DNA of 64,000 nt. Origin: Ruminiclostridium hungatei. GTDB taxonomy: Bacteria > Bacillota > Clostridia > Acetivibrionales > DSM-1351. The notes beneath the pieces were generated by a model. That model had not been told where the DNA came from. It searched no databases and saw nothing but the letters and a program-made list of their open reading frames with translations. The stretch is taken from positions 1-64,000 of the forward strand of contig NZ_MZGX01000013.1 of NCBI RefSeq assembly GCF_002051585.1, read 5' to 3'. The translations under genes were made by a program, and so were the position numbers. Numbering within the stretch: the first letter of the stretch is position 1; every line of letters starts with the position of its first letter. This document shows positions 9,031 to 19,232 of this stretch, piece after piece.

Positions 9031-9118
9031 ATGCAAATCTCCAATCCACCTGTTACGGAATATTTTAAGAATAAATTATTACAGCCCCCGCGTGAAATGC
9101 GCACTTTAACCCGGCTTT

Positions 9119-10138
9119 TCAATCCAGACTCCTGTGAATGCTCACCGCATGTGCTATACCAGGAATACTCTCTTTCTGCTGAGTACTTATGGGGCTCATT
9201 AATGCTCCGGTGGCAACGAACAGCACCCTTTTGAGATTGCCCTTCATCATTTCCTTGTACAGGTGTCCTGCAAACACTGTGGCTGAGCAGCCGCAGCCGC
9301 TCCCCCCCGAATGTGTGTCCTGATCCTTTGTGTTGAAAATCATGACTCCGCAGTCATTAAATCTGTTTTCCAGGTCTATCCCGTTCATATTAAGCAGGTC
9401 AAGGCATATCTTTTTTCCCACCTTGCCCAAATCCCCCGTTACAATCAAATCGTAGTAATCAGGAGTAAGTCCGGTGTCGGCAAAATGGGTCAGTATGGTA
9501 TCGGCTGCCGCCGGGGCCATGGCCGCTCCCATATTGTTCACGTCGCTGATACCCATATCGTTTATTTTTCCTGTAGTTACATATCTGATATATGGACCGG
9601 TCTGGTCCGAGGTCAGCAGAGCAGCGCCGGAGCCCGTCACTGTCCATTGAGAGGTAGGAGCCCGCTGGCTTCCCAATTCCAGAGGATATCTGAATTGCCT
9701 TTCTGCAGAGCAAAAATGGCTTGACGTCATGCATACCACATTGTCCGCATAACCTCCGTCTATGAGCATACTTCCAAGGCTCATGGATTCCGCCATTGTG
9801 GAGCAGGCCCCATACAATCCGAAAAAAGGGATATCGGTTTCCCTGAGGCCGTAATTTGCGGCGATACACTGGTTCAGCAAATCTCCTCCCAATACATATT
9901 CTATCTGGTCATTGCTAAGGCTCCCCTTCTGAAGCACCTTTGACAGGGTTTCTCTTACCAGCTTGCTCTCGGCCTTTTCCCAACTGTCCTCACCCCACAG
10001 TTCATCAGGGATGATATAGTCAAAGCTTTGTCTGAGAGCACCCTTTCCCTCCTTGGGGCCTACAATGCTTGCGGTAGCCTTGATGGACGGCGGATTTTTA
10101 AATATGACCGTCTGTTTGCCTATATGTCTTTCTGCCAT
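9119..10138 (-). CDS. spoVAD: Stage V sporulation protein AD (SpoVAD)
   Basis: A 339-residue protein with a thiolase/ketoacyl-synthase-like fold that binds dipicolinic acid in the SpoVA complex. It has the typical start QTVIFKNPPSIKATASIVGPKEGKG, then FGLYGACSTMAES and the C-terminal HSGGSGCGCSA. AAGGAGA precedes the ATG. It lies between spoVAC and spoVAE in the expected order. Confidence 0.95.
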   Translation of the reverse strand: MAERHIGKQTVIFKNPPSIKATASIVGPKEGKGALRQSFDYIIPDELWGEDSWEKAESKLVRETLSKVLQKGSLSNDQIEYVLGGDLLNQCIAANYGLRETDIPFFGLYGACSTMAESMSLGSMLIDGGYADNVVCMTSSHFCSAERQFRYPLELGSQRAPTSQWTVTGSGAALLTSDQTGPYIRYVTTGKINDMGISDVNNMGAAMAPAAADTILTHFADTGLTPDYYDLIVTGDLGKVGKKICLDLLNMNGIDLENRFNDCGVMIFNTKDQDTHSGGSGCGCSATVFAGHLYKEMMKGNLKRVLFVATGALMSPISTQQKESIPGIAHAVSIHRSLD

Positions 10139-10190
10139 TTAACTGTCTCCTTGAACATAAAAAAGTCGATTACTGCGGTCTGAAAACCGC

Positions 10191-10634
10191 TTAAATTATA
10201 AAGTAGTGAATTATACCGACCAGAATCGAGGCGCATATGCCGAAAACAATTACCGGGCCTGCTATCACAAACATTTTGGCTCCTGTTCCCATTATATAGC
10301 CCTCTGTCTTAAATTCCATGGCCGGAGACACAACAGAATTTGCAAAGCCGGTTATTGGCACTATTGAGCCTGCTCCGGCAAACCTGCCAAGTTCATCGTA
10401 TACATTCAGAGCTGTAAAAAATGCTCCCAGAAAAATCATTATGGCACTGGTAAGACCTGATACCATGTCGGAATCCAGGCCTCTGCCTTTGAGCCAGTTG
10501 AAAATCACCTGCCCGATGACACAAATGATACCTCCCACAAGGAATGCCTTTATTATATTCAGAAATAATTTTGAATTGGGAGAAACACTTTTAACATATT
10601 GCGAGTATTCCTCCTTTGTAAAACTCTTGTTCAT
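10191..10634 (-). CDS. spoVAC: Stage V sporulation protein AC (SpoVAC)
   Basis: A 147-residue multi-spanning membrane protein homologous to SpoVAE (shared AFLVGGIICVIGQ and FAGAGSIVPITGFANS). SpoVAC is the mechanosensitive-like channel subunit for calcium-dipicolinate. Translation should start at the ATG at 10634, preceded by GGAGGT; the longer open frame has no site. The operon is normally expressed in the forespore under sigma-G. I could not mark the promoter with confidence because a dispersed repeat lies directly upstream. Confidence 0.93.
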   Translation of the reverse strand: MNKSFTKEEYSQYVKSVSPNSKLFLNIIKAFLVGGIICVIGQVIFNWLKGRGLDSDMVSGLTSAIMIFLGAFFTALNVYDELGRFAGAGSIVPITGFANSVVSPAMEFKTEGYIMGTGAKMFVIAGPVIVFGICASILVGIIHYFII

Positions 10635-10706
10635 AATACCTCCATAAATCTTTGATAATCCAAACATTTAATATTCTTTGCAGATATTCAGAAATTATTA
10701 TAAAAA

Positions 10707-10850
10707 TTGAATTAACTTGTTGTGCTGGTTTAAAGCAGTCAGAAAGCTGCCTGGATGCAGCAACTTGACCATCCAGGGACTTCGTGGCAATCCATTTCCG
10801 TATGTGGGAGGAGCACCTTTTAGAAATAACACTTTAGGAGAATTCTTTTA
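10707..10850 (+). repeat. Dispersed intergenic repeat, copy A
   Basis: Begins GAATTAACTTGTTGTGCTGG and includes CTGCCTGGATGCAGC and GCAGCAACTTGACCATCCAGG-like modules. The opening segment recurs, diverged, at 24783, 26800 and (inverted) 25137. The GCAGCAACTyGACCATCCAG module recurs inverted near 24970. It is non-coding and lies between spoVAC and the small membrane gene at 10878. Confidence 0.55.
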
Positions 10851-10877
10851 TTGAAAACATATGACACAGAATCAAGT

Positions 10878-11054
10878 TCAACAGATCAGTTCAATCCGGG
10901 AGGCTTCCGTGAAAAAAACAAAAACCGCCTTCTTTGGGACGTCCTCCCGGGAAGCGGTATAAATGGCTATTATGGCAATTATGATTGAAAGCAGGATTAA
11001 ACCTATGATTATTAATGTAGTTCTCTTTTTGAAGCTGTGGATTATACGCTGCAT
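10878..11054 (-). CDS. Small single-span membrane protein downstream of sigF
   Basis: The ATG at 11054 has AGGAG eight bases upstream and opens a 58-residue protein starting MQRIIHSFKKRT. One strong hydrophobic helix follows (about residues 14-34, LIIIGLILLSIIIAIIAIY), then a short polar tail. A longer frame runs back into sigF but lacks a site and is unlikely. No family is recognized. Its position after sigF suggests a sporulation role, but this is inference only. Confidence 0.55.
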   Translation of the reverse strand: MQRIIHSFKKRTTLIIIGLILLSIIIAIIAIYTASREDVPKKAVFVFFTEASRIELIC

Positions 11055-11166
11055 ATAAACATCTCCTGTCCTTTTAAAACCTGCTGAAAAAAGCCCGCCT
11101 GAACAGTACTTTATGACTTTGCTGTTCGTGCAAGCTCTTTTTGCTTCAACCGCCGAGCCAGTGGCA

Positions 11167-11913
11167 TCAATTTCCGTTTGCAATCATTTTATGCTTTATA
11201 TCCTTCAGAATTTTCTTTTCTATCCTGGACACCTGTACCTGTGAAATACCCAGCAGCCGTGCAATCTGCACCTGGGTTTTCTCCTTGAAATATCTCAGGA
11301 TTATTATCTGCCTTTCTCTGGCGTCAAGGGAATCCAGAATCTGCCGGATGGCAATCTTGTCTATCAGGTCAACCTCACTGCTGTTATTGTCGGCATTTAT
11401 CCGGTCAATCAATAAAATCGGCGTATTGTCGCCCTCTCCCACAGTGCTGTAGAGTGATTCCGGAGTACAGCCCGCTTCAATTGCCAGCACAAGTTCTTCC
11501 GGCGAAACATTCATTCTTTCGGCTATTTCATTGACACCCGGCTCCCGTCCCAGTTCCTTGCATAAAATTTCCTTGGTAATCCGGGCTTTTGATGCAATCT
11601 CCTTCAGCGACCTGCTCACCTTGATTATCCCGTCGTCTCTTATAAATCGCTTAATCTCTCCAATAATCATAGGTACCGCATATGTAGAGAATTTCACATC
11701 ATAAGACGCATCAAACTTGTTGATGGCCTTAATAAGCCCGATACTCCCTATCTGATACAAATCATCAATCTCATAGCCTCTGTTCTGAAACCTTTTTACA
11801 ATACTCCAGACCAGACCCACATTTTTTTCCACCAGGGTGGCCTGGGCCTGCCTGTCTCCGGCTTTAGCATTTATGATAAGTGTAAGAACCGCTTCATCAG
11901 TTATATCCTTCAT
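11167..11913 (-). CDS. sigF: RNA polymerase sigma-F factor
   Basis: A 248-residue sigma-70 family factor that starts forespore-specific transcription. Region 2 (DDLYQIGSIGLIKAINKFDASYDVKFSTYAVPMIIGEIKRF), region 3 with SLKEIASKA and region 4 (DARERQIIILRYFKEKTQVQIARLLGISQVQVSRIEKK) are complete. It is third in spoIIAA-spoIIAB-sigF. AGGTAAGCT precedes the ATG. Its activity is expected to be held by SpoIIAB and released by SpoIIAA. Confidence 0.96.
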   Translation of the reverse strand: MKDITDEAVLTLIINAKAGDRQAQATLVEKNVGLVWSIVKRFQNRGYEIDDLYQIGSIGLIKAINKFDASYDVKFSTYAVPMIIGEIKRFIRDDGIIKVSRSLKEIASKARITKEILCKELGREPGVNEIAERMNVSPEELVLAIEAGCTPESLYSTVGEGDNTPILLIDRINADNNSSEVDLIDKIAIRQILDSLDARERQIIILRYFKEKTQVQIARLLGISQVQVSRIEKKILKDIKHKMIANGN

Positions 11914-12072
11914 AGCTTACCTAAACCTTTCTGTCACATATAGCACATATTGCCGATTTCAATCATCACTTATAATCATTATTGGCAATTATTAAATTTT
12001 TATACATAAATAGAATTTATTTACATATATATGCATAAAAATTTCCTGACCAGATTACGGCAGTAATGTGAA

Positions 12073-12498
12073 TCAGGACTTTATATTCTTAAACATAGTA
12101 ACAGTGGTTCCCTTATCAGGTTCAGATGCAATATCTACGCTGTCCATAAAGCTTTCCATAACCGTAAAGCCCATTCCGGATCTCTCCATATCGGGCTTGG
12201 AGGTATACAGGGGCTGGCGTGCCAGTTCTACATCCGCTATCCCTTTTCCCTCATCGGAGATAACAATTTCAATTCCGGTATCATACAGCCTGCAAACCAT
12301 TTTTACAATACCGGGGTTGTTCTCATACCCGTGAATGATTGCATTTGTTACAGCTTCCGAAACAGCAGTCTTTATGTCTGCCAGCTCTTCAACCGTTGGA
12401 TCGAGCTGTGATGCAAATGCGGCAGCCACCACTCTCCCAAAGGCTTCATTATTTGATTTACTCATAAATTCCAGTTTCATTTCATTTATAAGCTGCAT
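12073..12498 (-). CDS. spoIIAB: Anti-sigma-F factor and serine kinase SpoIIAB
   Basis: A 141-residue GHKL-fold protein that binds sigma-F and phosphorylates SpoIIAA. The N-box region [13 protein letters not shown], the G1 box [22 protein letters not shown] and the G2 segment [14 protein letters not shown] are present. The frame extends upstream into spoIIAA, but GGGAG five bases before the ATG at 12498 and the family start ([10 protein letters not shown]) fix the start there. Cytosolic. Confidence 0.95.
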   Translation of the reverse strand: MQLINEMKLEFMSKSNNEAFGRVVAAAFASQLDPTVEELADIKTAVSEAVTNAIIHGYENNPGIVKMVCRLYDTGIEIVISDEGKGIADVELARQPLYTSKPDMERSGMGFTVMESFMDSVDIASEPDKGTTVTMFKNIKS

Positions 12499-12569
12499 AA
12501 CAACTCCCATCTGCATGCGTGTCAAATTTATCGACATGCTTAAAAAATATTGATAAAAACCAAACCCGG

Positions 12570-12911
12570 CTAGCCGCACATGGACGACAAGGCATCCTCC
12601 ACAGCGGCATATGCAGGTATGATTTTCAGTACTCCCGACATTTCAAATATCTGCATTATCTTTGGATTGGCATTTACTATTGCGGCCCTTCCGTTGAGTT
12701 TTTTGATATTGTTGTACCTGCCCACAACTACTCCTATTCCGGAGCTGTCCATAAAATTCACACCGGAAAAATCGAAAATAATGTTTTTGACCGTGGCCTT
12801 GATGATTTCATTGTCAAGCTTCTGCCTCAGATACTGGGCGGAATGGTGGTCCATATCCTCCAGGATTTTGATTACCAGCGTCGTACCCTTCTTTGATAGT
12901 TTAACATCCAA
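12570..12911 (-). CDS. spoIIAA: Anti-anti-sigma factor SpoIIAA
   Basis: A 113-residue STAS-domain protein. The phosphorylatable serine is in [14 protein letters not shown]. When dephosphorylated it displaces sigma-F from SpoIIAB. Translation appears to start at a TTG (12911) with AAGGGGG about nine bases upstream. A TATCGAA sequence like a Spo0A box lies in the 64-bp gap after whiA (near 12950), fitting the usual Spo0A/sigma-H control. Confidence 0.93.
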   Translation of the reverse strand: MDVKLSKKGTTLVIKILEDMDHHSAQYLRQKLDNEIIKATVKNIIFDFSGVNFMDSSGIGVVVGRYNNIKKLNGRAAIVNANPKIMQIFEMSGVLKIIPAYAAVEDALSSMCG

Positions 12912-12975
12912 GTATATTGCCCCCTTTTATCATTAGAAACATGATATACTTTTCGATATTTCCCCGGATACACCT

Positions 12976-13932
12976 TCATTTTACAGATATTCTTTTCATA
13001 TTGTCCCTCAATTGATCCGCAATTTCATCCAGCTTCCTCAATCTGTGATTCACTCCTGATTTTCCAAGCCTTGGGTGGAGCATGTCTCCCAGCTCCTTAA
13101 GGCTGGCTTCACCGTATTCCAATCTTAAGTTGGCTATTTCCACCAGGTTCTCCGGAAGCTTGTCTATACCCATGACAGACTGTATAAGCCGTATGTTGTC
13201 AACCTGTCTGACAGAGGCGTTGACCGTTTTCTCAAGGTTTGCCGTTTCACAGTTTACAATTCGGTTTACGCTGTTTCGCATATCCTTCAGAATCCTTACA
13301 TTTTCCAGCTCCATCAAGGCACTGTGGGCACCGATAATATTGAGAAAATCAACAATATTCTCTCCTTCTTTTATGTATGCTACAAAAATTCCCTTCCGGG
13401 TAATTATTTTCACATTGATACCATAGTCCGCAAGCAGCTCCTTTATTACCTGGGCACAAACATTGTTCCGGGTGGAAATCTCAAGATGATAGGTTTTCTC
13501 CGGATCACTTATGGACCCTCCGGATAAAAATGCTGCACGGAGAAAGCTTTTTTTGCAGCAGACCCTTTTCAGGTGCTTTGTGAATCGATTGCTGCTCTCC
13601 TCCGAAAATGCACTGATTCCAAAATCATAGAGTATTTTGTTTATAAGCTGCATGGAGGCCAGAATAACAGAATAGGAAACATGCTTTTTCAGCTTGCTGC
13701 TCCTTCTTATGGCAACCTCCGGGCTTATGCCGTAAACCTTTCTGATTGTGGAATATATCCTTCTGGCGAAAGCGGCATTTTCAGTAACCATCCTTACATT
13801 CCTGCTGTTTTTATCGTTTGAAAAAAGGTTACCCGTCAAAATAACCCCCAGTACTTCAGCCTTCATGCAGCAGGCATCGTGCTGCAATTCTACTCTGCAA
13901 AGCTCGTCCTTAACAAGGGTTGAAAAAGACAA
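12976..13932 (-). CDS. whiA: WhiA, LAGLIDADG-like DNA-binding regulator
   Basis: A 318-residue protein with an N-terminal homing-endonuclease-like domain that lacks nuclease residues (FSTLVKDELCR, CKKSFLRAAFLSGGSISDPEKTYHLE) and a C-terminal helix-turn-helix (LRLEYGEASLKELGDMLHPRLGKSGVNHRLRKL). In Firmicutes WhiA is linked to cell division and nucleoid order. The likely start is TTG 13932, with AAAGGAG 8 bases upstream. It ends the murB-rapZ-yvcK block, interrupted here by a debranching enzyme gene. Confidence 0.93.
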   Translation of the reverse strand: MSFSTLVKDELCRVELQHDACCMKAEVLGVILTGNLFSNDKNSRNVRMVTENAAFARRIYSTIRKVYGISPEVAIRRSSKLKKHVSYSVILASMQLINKILYDFGISAFSEESSNRFTKHLKRVCCKKSFLRAAFLSGGSISDPEKTYHLEISTRNNVCAQVIKELLADYGINVKIITRKGIFVAYIKEGENIVDFLNIIGAHSALMELENVRILKDMRNSVNRIVNCETANLEKTVNASVRQVDNIRLIQSVMGIDKLPENLVEIANLRLEYGEASLKELGDMLHPRLGKSGVNHRLRKLDEIADQLRDNMKRISVK

Positions 13933-13974
13933 GTCATCAACTCCTTTCAATAAAAGACCGCCATTAAAAGACCG

Positions 13975-16026
13975 TCATTTAAGTCCTGCGTCCTCAACGG
14001 CAGCCCTCAGAATCTCCGCCACGCTCCAGGCCTGGGCAAAGCAGCCTCTGGGCTCATAGGGATTGTTCCCGTCAAATATCTCTGAGATACTGCCTATTCC
14101 TGCGTCCTTTATATGATCCGAAAAGGGCAGTATAAAGTCCAATGCTTTTTTTCTTGCTGCTTCAGTGTTTCCGTTGACTCTGACATAGGCCTTTATAAAT
14201 CTTCCCAGCAGCCAGGTCCACACCGTCCCCTGGTGGTATGCCCCGTCCCTGCTCCAGATATCGCCGGAATAGGTGCCCCGGTATTGAGGGCTGTCCTGAG
14301 ACAGGGTTCTCAAGCCATATGGGGTATACAATTCCCTCCACACCGTTTCCACAACGCTTCTGGCCTTGCTTCCCTCCAGTACCGGATAGGACAATCCCAC
14401 CGCAAGTATCTGATTGGGCCTCAGACTGCCGTCGCTGCCTGCTTCATTTACCACATCATAGAGGCATTGGCGGCTCTCATTCCAGAAGACCTTCACAAAG
14501 GCTTCCTTCGCTTTTGAAGCACACTCATGGTAAATATCCGCATCTTTAAACTCCTGTGCCAGCCTTGACATTATCCTGAGACCGTTGTACCACAGTGCAT
14601 TTATTTCAACAGCCATCCCATGCCTTGGAGTGACTACCCAGTCTCCCACCTTTGCATCCATCCAGGTCAGTTGGGTTTTCTCGCTGCCGGCAGTCACCAG
14701 CCCCTCCCGTGTCATTTTTATATCAAAAATGGTTCCATTTGTAAAGCCTGCGCATATATTCTTCAGACAGGGGTAAATTTCCTGCTTTATAAATTCATAG
14801 TCCCCCGTATATTCCAGATAGCTGTTTACAGCCTCAAAGTACCAAAGCGCGGCATCCACACTGTTATATGCCGGTTTTTCCCCGTCGTCGGGAAACATAT
14901 TTGGAATGAGTCCGTAGTCCACGTATTTTGAAAAAGTATACAGGATTTCCCTGGCATCCTCAAATCTTCCGGTGGCGAGGGTCAGTCCGGCATATGCTAT
15001 CATGGTATCCCTGCCCCAGTCTGTAAACCAGGGATACCCTGCAATGACGGTTTTTGCGTCTGTGGATTTCCTGTAAACTATAAAGTTGTCGGCAGCCAGT
15101 ACCAGCCTTTTCAGCAGTTCATTGGAATAGCCCGGCTTTTTCAGCAGGAGTTCCAGCCTGGCGTTCTGCCGGTCTATTATATCCTCTGCTCCATTTCCGT
15201 CACCGGGGCAGGAGTTTACAGCGGCATCACCTGAAAAATCTTCCCTGACAGCTTCCGCAAAAGGCAAGCCGGTATTCCGGCAGGACGCCTCAAAAGAAAC
15301 GGTTCTGCATTCCCAGGGTTTCAGGCGTATGCTGAAATAACCCGGAATGTAGTGATCCTCCATGCAGTCCAGCCCTCTTTCCTGCTCCTTGCCGTAAAAC
15401 ATGTTGTAAAAGCAGGTATTATCAAGCTCAACTGCTTTTCCGCAGCTTACCCCCATGTGAAGGGTAAGCTGTTCCCCTTCTGCAGAAACAGTCATCTCAC
15501 TGTCGGAATATTTCGGTACAAAATTGAAACGGCTCCGGCGGCTGCTGTGATGATGGTCCCTGCAATTTACCAGAGGAGTGAGCCTGAACTCCGCCTCCCG
15601 GGAACCGTTTCTGATTTCGTAAAGAACTGCGGTGGTATTCTCCATATGTTTCATGGCTATCTTTTTCTTGACGATAATGTCCCTGCAGTTATAAGTAAAC
15701 TCGGGCAGGTAGTCAAAGGTTACCCTTGTCAGATACCGGTATCCGTCATTGACATAATTTCCGGTTTCAGCTCCTCCTGTTTGAAAGGACGCCAGGGAAA
15801 TATGGCTGCCGTCCTCCCACACTATGTCTTCAAGCAGATTGGACAGCAGCAGGAACCTGCTTGTGGGGGGCTTGAGGCAGCCGACCAGCAGGCCATGATA
15901 TCTTCTGTTGTTGGAGCCTATCAAGGACAGCGATGCATAGCCCCCGATACCGTTTGTCAATATCCATTCCCTCTCGGAACCTTTATAGTAATCTTTCCAA
16001 TAGCTTTTCCCAAACTCCATTAACAT
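13975..16026 (-). CDS. Glycogen debranching enzyme (amylo-alpha-1,6-glucosidase type)
   Basis: About 683 residues with an N-terminal GDE_N beta-sandwich domain (EWILTNGIGGYASLS, NNRRYHGLLV) and a C-terminal (alpha/alpha)6 barrel (WFTDWGRDTMIAYAGLTL, YSGDIWSRDGAYHQGTVWTWLLG). The family hydrolyses alpha-1,6 branches of glycogen or limit dextrins; spores and clostridia store such granulose-like polymer. Start codons at 16026 and 16020 are both possible; I chose 16026 from the distance to AAAGGA. The insertion between yvcK and whiA departs from the usual rapZ-yvcK-whiA order. Confidence 0.88.
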   Translation of the reverse strand: MLMEFGKSYWKDYYKGSEREWILTNGIGGYASLSLIGSNNRRYHGLLVGCLKPPTSRFLLLSNLLEDIVWEDGSHISLASFQTGGAETGNYVNDGYRYLTRVTFDYLPEFTYNCRDIIVKKKIAMKHMENTTAVLYEIRNGSREAEFRLTPLVNCRDHHHSSRRSRFNFVPKYSDSEMTVSAEGEQLTLHMGVSCGKAVELDNTCFYNMFYGKEQERGLDCMEDHYIPGYFSIRLKPWECRTVSFEASCRNTGLPFAEAVREDFSGDAAVNSCPGDGNGAEDIIDRQNARLELLLKKPGYSNELLKRLVLAADNFIVYRKSTDAKTVIAGYPWFTDWGRDTMIAYAGLTLATGRFEDAREILYTFSKYVDYGLIPNMFPDDGEKPAYNSVDAALWYFEAVNSYLEYTGDYEFIKQEIYPCLKNICAGFTNGTIFDIKMTREGLVTAGSEKTQLTWMDAKVGDWVVTPRHGMAVEINALWYNGLRIMSRLAQEFKDADIYHECASKAKEAFVKVFWNESRQCLYDVVNEAGSDGSLRPNQILAVGLSYPVLEGSKARSVVETVWRELYTPYGLRTLSQDSPQYRGTYSGDIWSRDGAYHQGTVWTWLLGRFIKAYVRVNGNTEAARKKALDFILPFSDHIKDAGIGSISEIFDGNNPYEPRGCFAQAWSVAEILRAAVEDAGLK

Positions 16027-16042
16027 CACCAAAATCCTTTAA

Positions 16043-17368
16043 TCAGCCCATTTTATTAATCCTGTCCCGTGAATAGTAATAGTCCAGAATCCTTTCCTTA
16101 TCCTTTGAAAGCACCAGGTCCGAAACAAGCTCCATGATCTTTTTTGCCAGCTTGTTGGAATCATGCCTTACATAATTATTGTTTATGGCTTTAAAATCAC
16201 CTGTAATTATCTCAATTCCAAGCTTTTCAACCTCAGGGGCGTCAACCCTCACCAGTTCCGCACCATCCAGCCTGTACCTTTCCTCCAATTCCCCGGGAAT
16301 GGGAGCGGTATTGGCAATGCAAAAATCTATGATTCCCTTGCGGGAGTGTTTCTCTATGGCAGTAATATGATCTCCCAGGGTATATCCTTCCGTTTCACAG
16401 GGTTGGGTCATGACATTGCAGACATAGACGATAATCGCCTTTGTCCCCGCCAGAGCATCACAAACCCCCTCAACCAGCAAATTGGGCAATATGCTTGTAT
16501 ACAGGCTTCCCGGACCAAGCACCACGATATCCGCCTCCATAATGGCGGCAATTGCCTCCTCCAGTGGTTTGACCTTGGTCTGGTTAAGGAATACCCTGTT
16601 TATCCGGGTCTTGTTTTCCCTGTTTCTATGCCCTATATTGTGCTCCCCCAGTATTGTCTCTCCACCCTCCATCTCGGCACAGAGCCTGACGTCCTCAAGG
16701 GTTATGGGGAGAACTGTTCCTGTTACCGCAAGGACATCGCTCATCTTTTTCACCGCTTCCTCAAAGCTTTCGGAAATTCCGTCCATAGCGGCCAGAAAAA
16801 GATTGCCGAAGCTCTGTCCCTTCAGCATTCCATCCTGAAATCTGTATTGAAGCAGCTTCTGCATTATGGGTTCGGTATCTGCCAGAGCAAGTATGCAGTT
16901 CCGTATGTCTCCGGGAGGAAGCATTCCCAGGTCCTCTCTGAGCACTCCGGAACCGCCTCCGTCGTCAGCCACCGTTACAAGTGCGGTCAGGTTGGAGGTA
17001 TACTGCTTTAAACCTCTCAGCATTGTTGAAAGGCCTGTTCCCCCGCCAATGGCAACAATTTTAGGTCCCTTTACCAGAATTCTTTTTTCATGGAGCAGAT
17101 TGCTCAGCCCCTCCGAATTCAGAGCAGTGTTTATATTCCTGTAATTAAAATCCTTGAGTATCGCATTTATCAAAGCCCTTAAGGAGCCTATCACCGTTAT
17201 GACACCCAGACAGGCAAGCAAAAGCATTGAAACAATGAATAAAATACCATTTCCGTAATACTTAAGTGTTAAAACAATGCCCGTGCAAATTAACGTAAGG
17301 CCCGCAACCAGCAGCAGGCTCCACCTTCTGATCCCCATACCGGGAATCCATAAATCCGAAGCCCTCAT
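16043..17368 (-). CDS. yvcK: YvcK/GlmR (CofD-like) carbon-metabolism and morphogenesis protein
   Basis: A 441-residue protein with two N-terminal membrane helices (about residues 17-62) and a C-terminal CofD-like nucleotide-sugar-binding domain with [41 protein letters not shown] and [17 protein letters not shown]. YvcK/GlmR binds UDP-GlcNAc and adjusts peptidoglycan precursor supply. The membrane-anchored long form is common in clostridia. Its start overlaps the rapZ stop by four bases, so translation is coupled. Confidence 0.92.
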   Translation of the reverse strand: MRASDLWIPGMGIRRWSLLLVAGLTLICTGIVLTLKYYGNGILFIVSMLLLACLGVITVIGSLRALINAILKDFNYRNINTALNSEGLSNLLHEKRILVKGPKIVAIGGGTGLSTMLRGLKQYTSNLTALVTVADDGGGSGVLREDLGMLPPGDIRNCILALADTEPIMQKLLQYRFQDGMLKGQSFGNLFLAAMDGISESFEEAVKKMSDVLAVTGTVLPITLEDVRLCAEMEGGETILGEHNIGHRNRENKTRINRVFLNQTKVKPLEEAIAAIMEADIVVLGPGSLYTSILPNLLVEGVCDALAGTKAIIVYVCNVMTQPCETEGYTLGDHITAIEKHSRKGIIDFCIANTAPIPGELEERYRLDGAELVRVDAPEVEKLGIEIITGDFKAINNNYVRHDSNKLAKKIMELVSDLVLSKDKERILDYYYSRDRINKMG

Positions 17369-18240
17369 TTTACAACTCCTCTGCCATCTTTCTCTATATC
17401 CCTGTGTTCAATAATCACCCTGTGCAGCTTTTCTTCCAGCCTTCTGAAAAGTTCATCGGCTATGGCAACCGACCTGTGCCTGCCTCCGGTACAGCCTATG
17501 CCGATATCCAACTGGGATTTTCCCTCCTTGATATAATTGGGAATAAGAAAATCCAGCATATCATCCAACCTGGCAAGAAAAGTCCTGGTTTCCTGTGCAT
17601 CCAGCACAAAAGCTCTGACCAGCTCATCCTTGCCGGTTTTATGCTTCATGGGTGCGATATAGTACGGATTTGGTATGAACCTGACGTCGAAGACCAGGTC
17701 GCAGTCGGTTGGGATACCATACTTGAAACCAAAGGAAACGATATTGATTATTATACCTTTAAAAGTTTTCCCCTCCAGGAATATACCGTTTATTTCCTGC
17801 TTAAGCTGCCTGGTTGCAAGGGTTGAAGTATCTATTATATAGTTGGCCTTGGACTTGATTGCCTCAAGTGCTTTTCTCTCCTCTTTTATCCCCTTTATCA
17901 AACGGCCCTCCAGGGACAGGGGATGCTGCCGCCTGCTTTCCTTATATCTTTTTATCAGAACGGCATCGTCGGCCTCCAGAAAAAGTATTTCGTAGGAAAA
18001 GCCCGACTGTTTTACCTCGTTCAAGGCCGGAAGCAGGTCATGGAGCAATTCTCCCCCTCTGATATCAATAACCAGAGCAATTTTCTCCATTTTCCCTTCA
18101 CTCTGGGCACTGATTTCGGCAAATTTAGGAATCAGCGCCGGGGGCAGATTATCAACACAGAAAAATCCGATATCTTCCAGATATTTAGTTACAAGGCTTT
18201 TCCCGGCACCCGACATTCCCGTTACTATTACAAATCTCAT
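17365..18240 (-). CDS. rapZ: RapZ/YvcJ nucleotide-binding protein
   Basis: A 291-residue P-loop protein. The Walker A motif GMSGAGKS lies close to the N-terminus. The C-terminal RapZ domain has [16 protein letters not shown] sequence ([11 protein letters not shown]) and [17 protein letters not shown]. In E. coli RapZ controls GlmS through small RNAs; Firmicute YvcJ hydrolyses nucleotides and affects competence. The start at 18240 has GGGGGA upstream. It is coupled with murB before it and yvcK after it. Confidence 0.93.
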   Translation of the reverse strand: MRFVIVTGMSGAGKSLVTKYLEDIGFFCVDNLPPALIPKFAEISAQSEGKMEKIALVIDIRGGELLHDLLPALNEVKQSGFSYEILFLEADDAVLIKRYKESRRQHPLSLEGRLIKGIKEERKALEAIKSKANYIIDTSTLATRQLKQEINGIFLEGKTFKGIIINIVSFGFKYGIPTDCDLVFDVRFIPNPYYIAPMKHKTGKDELVRAFVLDAQETRTFLARLDDMLDFLIPNYIKEGKSQLDIGIGCTGGRHRSVAIADELFRRLEEKLHRVIIEHRDIEKDGRGVVK

Positions 18241-18272
18241 GTGTATATGTCCCCCATATCTTCTGTGTAAAC

Positions 18273-19187
18273 TCAAAGGTCTCCGATTATCCTTATCTCC
18301 GGTTCCAACTGTACGTTAAATTCGCGGCTCACTGTAGTTTGTATGTGCCTTATCAATGCAAGCACATCCTCACAGCTTGCGCCGCCTGTGTTTATTATAA
18401 AGCCGCTGTGCTTGCCGGAAATCTGCGCTCCACCTATGCCAAAGCCTCTCAGCCCGCAATCATCAATGAGCTTTCCTGTAAAATGACCCTTTGGCCTTTT
18501 AAATACGCTGCCTGCACTGGGCCACTCCAGCGGCTGCTTGTCGCGGCGCTTGAAATTGAAGTCCTCCATAAGTGCCTTTATGTTTGCAGGATCAGCCTTT
18601 CTCAGCTTTAGCCGGGTTTTAAGCACTATCCCTCCGGTTTTCTGTATTATGCTGGTTCTGTAGTCAAAGCCGTGCTGCTCTCCTCTGACGGTAATTATAG
18701 CTCCCTTTCGGTCCATATACTCCGTCTCGGCTGCAATCACAGACATTTCGCCCCCATAGGCTCCTGCGTTCATGGTAACCGCACCGCCTATTGTTCCCGG
18801 GATTCCTTCTGCAAATTCCATCCCCGAAAGAGAATGTGCCAGAGCCAGCTTTGCTGCTTTTGATATGAGCATTCCGGCCTCAAATTCCAGAGTATCCCCG
18901 TGTACGGCAAAGCCCTGCAGATTATCATATATTTTTACAACTACTCCCCTGATGCCCTTGTCTGAAACCAGCAGATTTGTGCCATTTCCCATAATCATAT
19001 AGGGAATCCCTTCTGCGGCAAAACACCTTACCATTTCACCCAACTGTCCCATTTCCCCCGGAATCACAAGAACATCGGCCGGGCCGCCTATTTTGAAAGA
19101 TGTGTGACGGCTCATAGGTTCATTAATTAAAACTCTTTCTTCTCCTGATATTGAAGCAAGCCTTTTAACCAATTCTATATTATCCAA
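18273..19187 (-). CDS. murB: UDP-N-acetylmuramate dehydrogenase MurB
   Basis: A 304-residue FAD enzyme that reduces UDP-GlcNAc-enolpyruvate to UDP-MurNAc in peptidoglycan synthesis. It shows the PCMH FAD-binding domain ([18 protein letters not shown] [52 protein letters not shown]), the catalytic serine in [11 protein letters not shown], and the C-terminal glutamate in LEPEIRIIG. It heads the murB-rapZ-yvcK block. Confidence 0.96.
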   Translation of the reverse strand: MDNIELVKRLASISGEERVLINEPMSRHTSFKIGGPADVLVIPGEMGQLGEMVRCFAAEGIPYMIMGNGTNLLVSDKGIRGVVVKIYDNLQGFAVHGDTLEFEAGMLISKAAKLALAHSLSGMEFAEGIPGTIGGAVTMNAGAYGGEMSVIAAETEYMDRKGAIITVRGEQHGFDYRTSIIQKTGGIVLKTRLKLRKADPANIKALMEDFNFKRRDKQPLEWPSAGSVFKRPKGHFTGKLIDDCGLRGFGIGGAQISGKHSGFIINTGGASCEDVLALIRHIQTTVSREFNVQLEPEIRIIGDL

Positions 19188-19232
19188 ATCGTAGCACTCA
19201 ACCTTCCCATGAGATGATAAGCTTTGCTGTTA

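Noticed and set aside
11055..11183. Longer 101-residue form of the small protein after sigF
   Set aside because: The extension overlaps the sigF coding end and has no ribosome-binding site, whereas the internal ATG has a good one.
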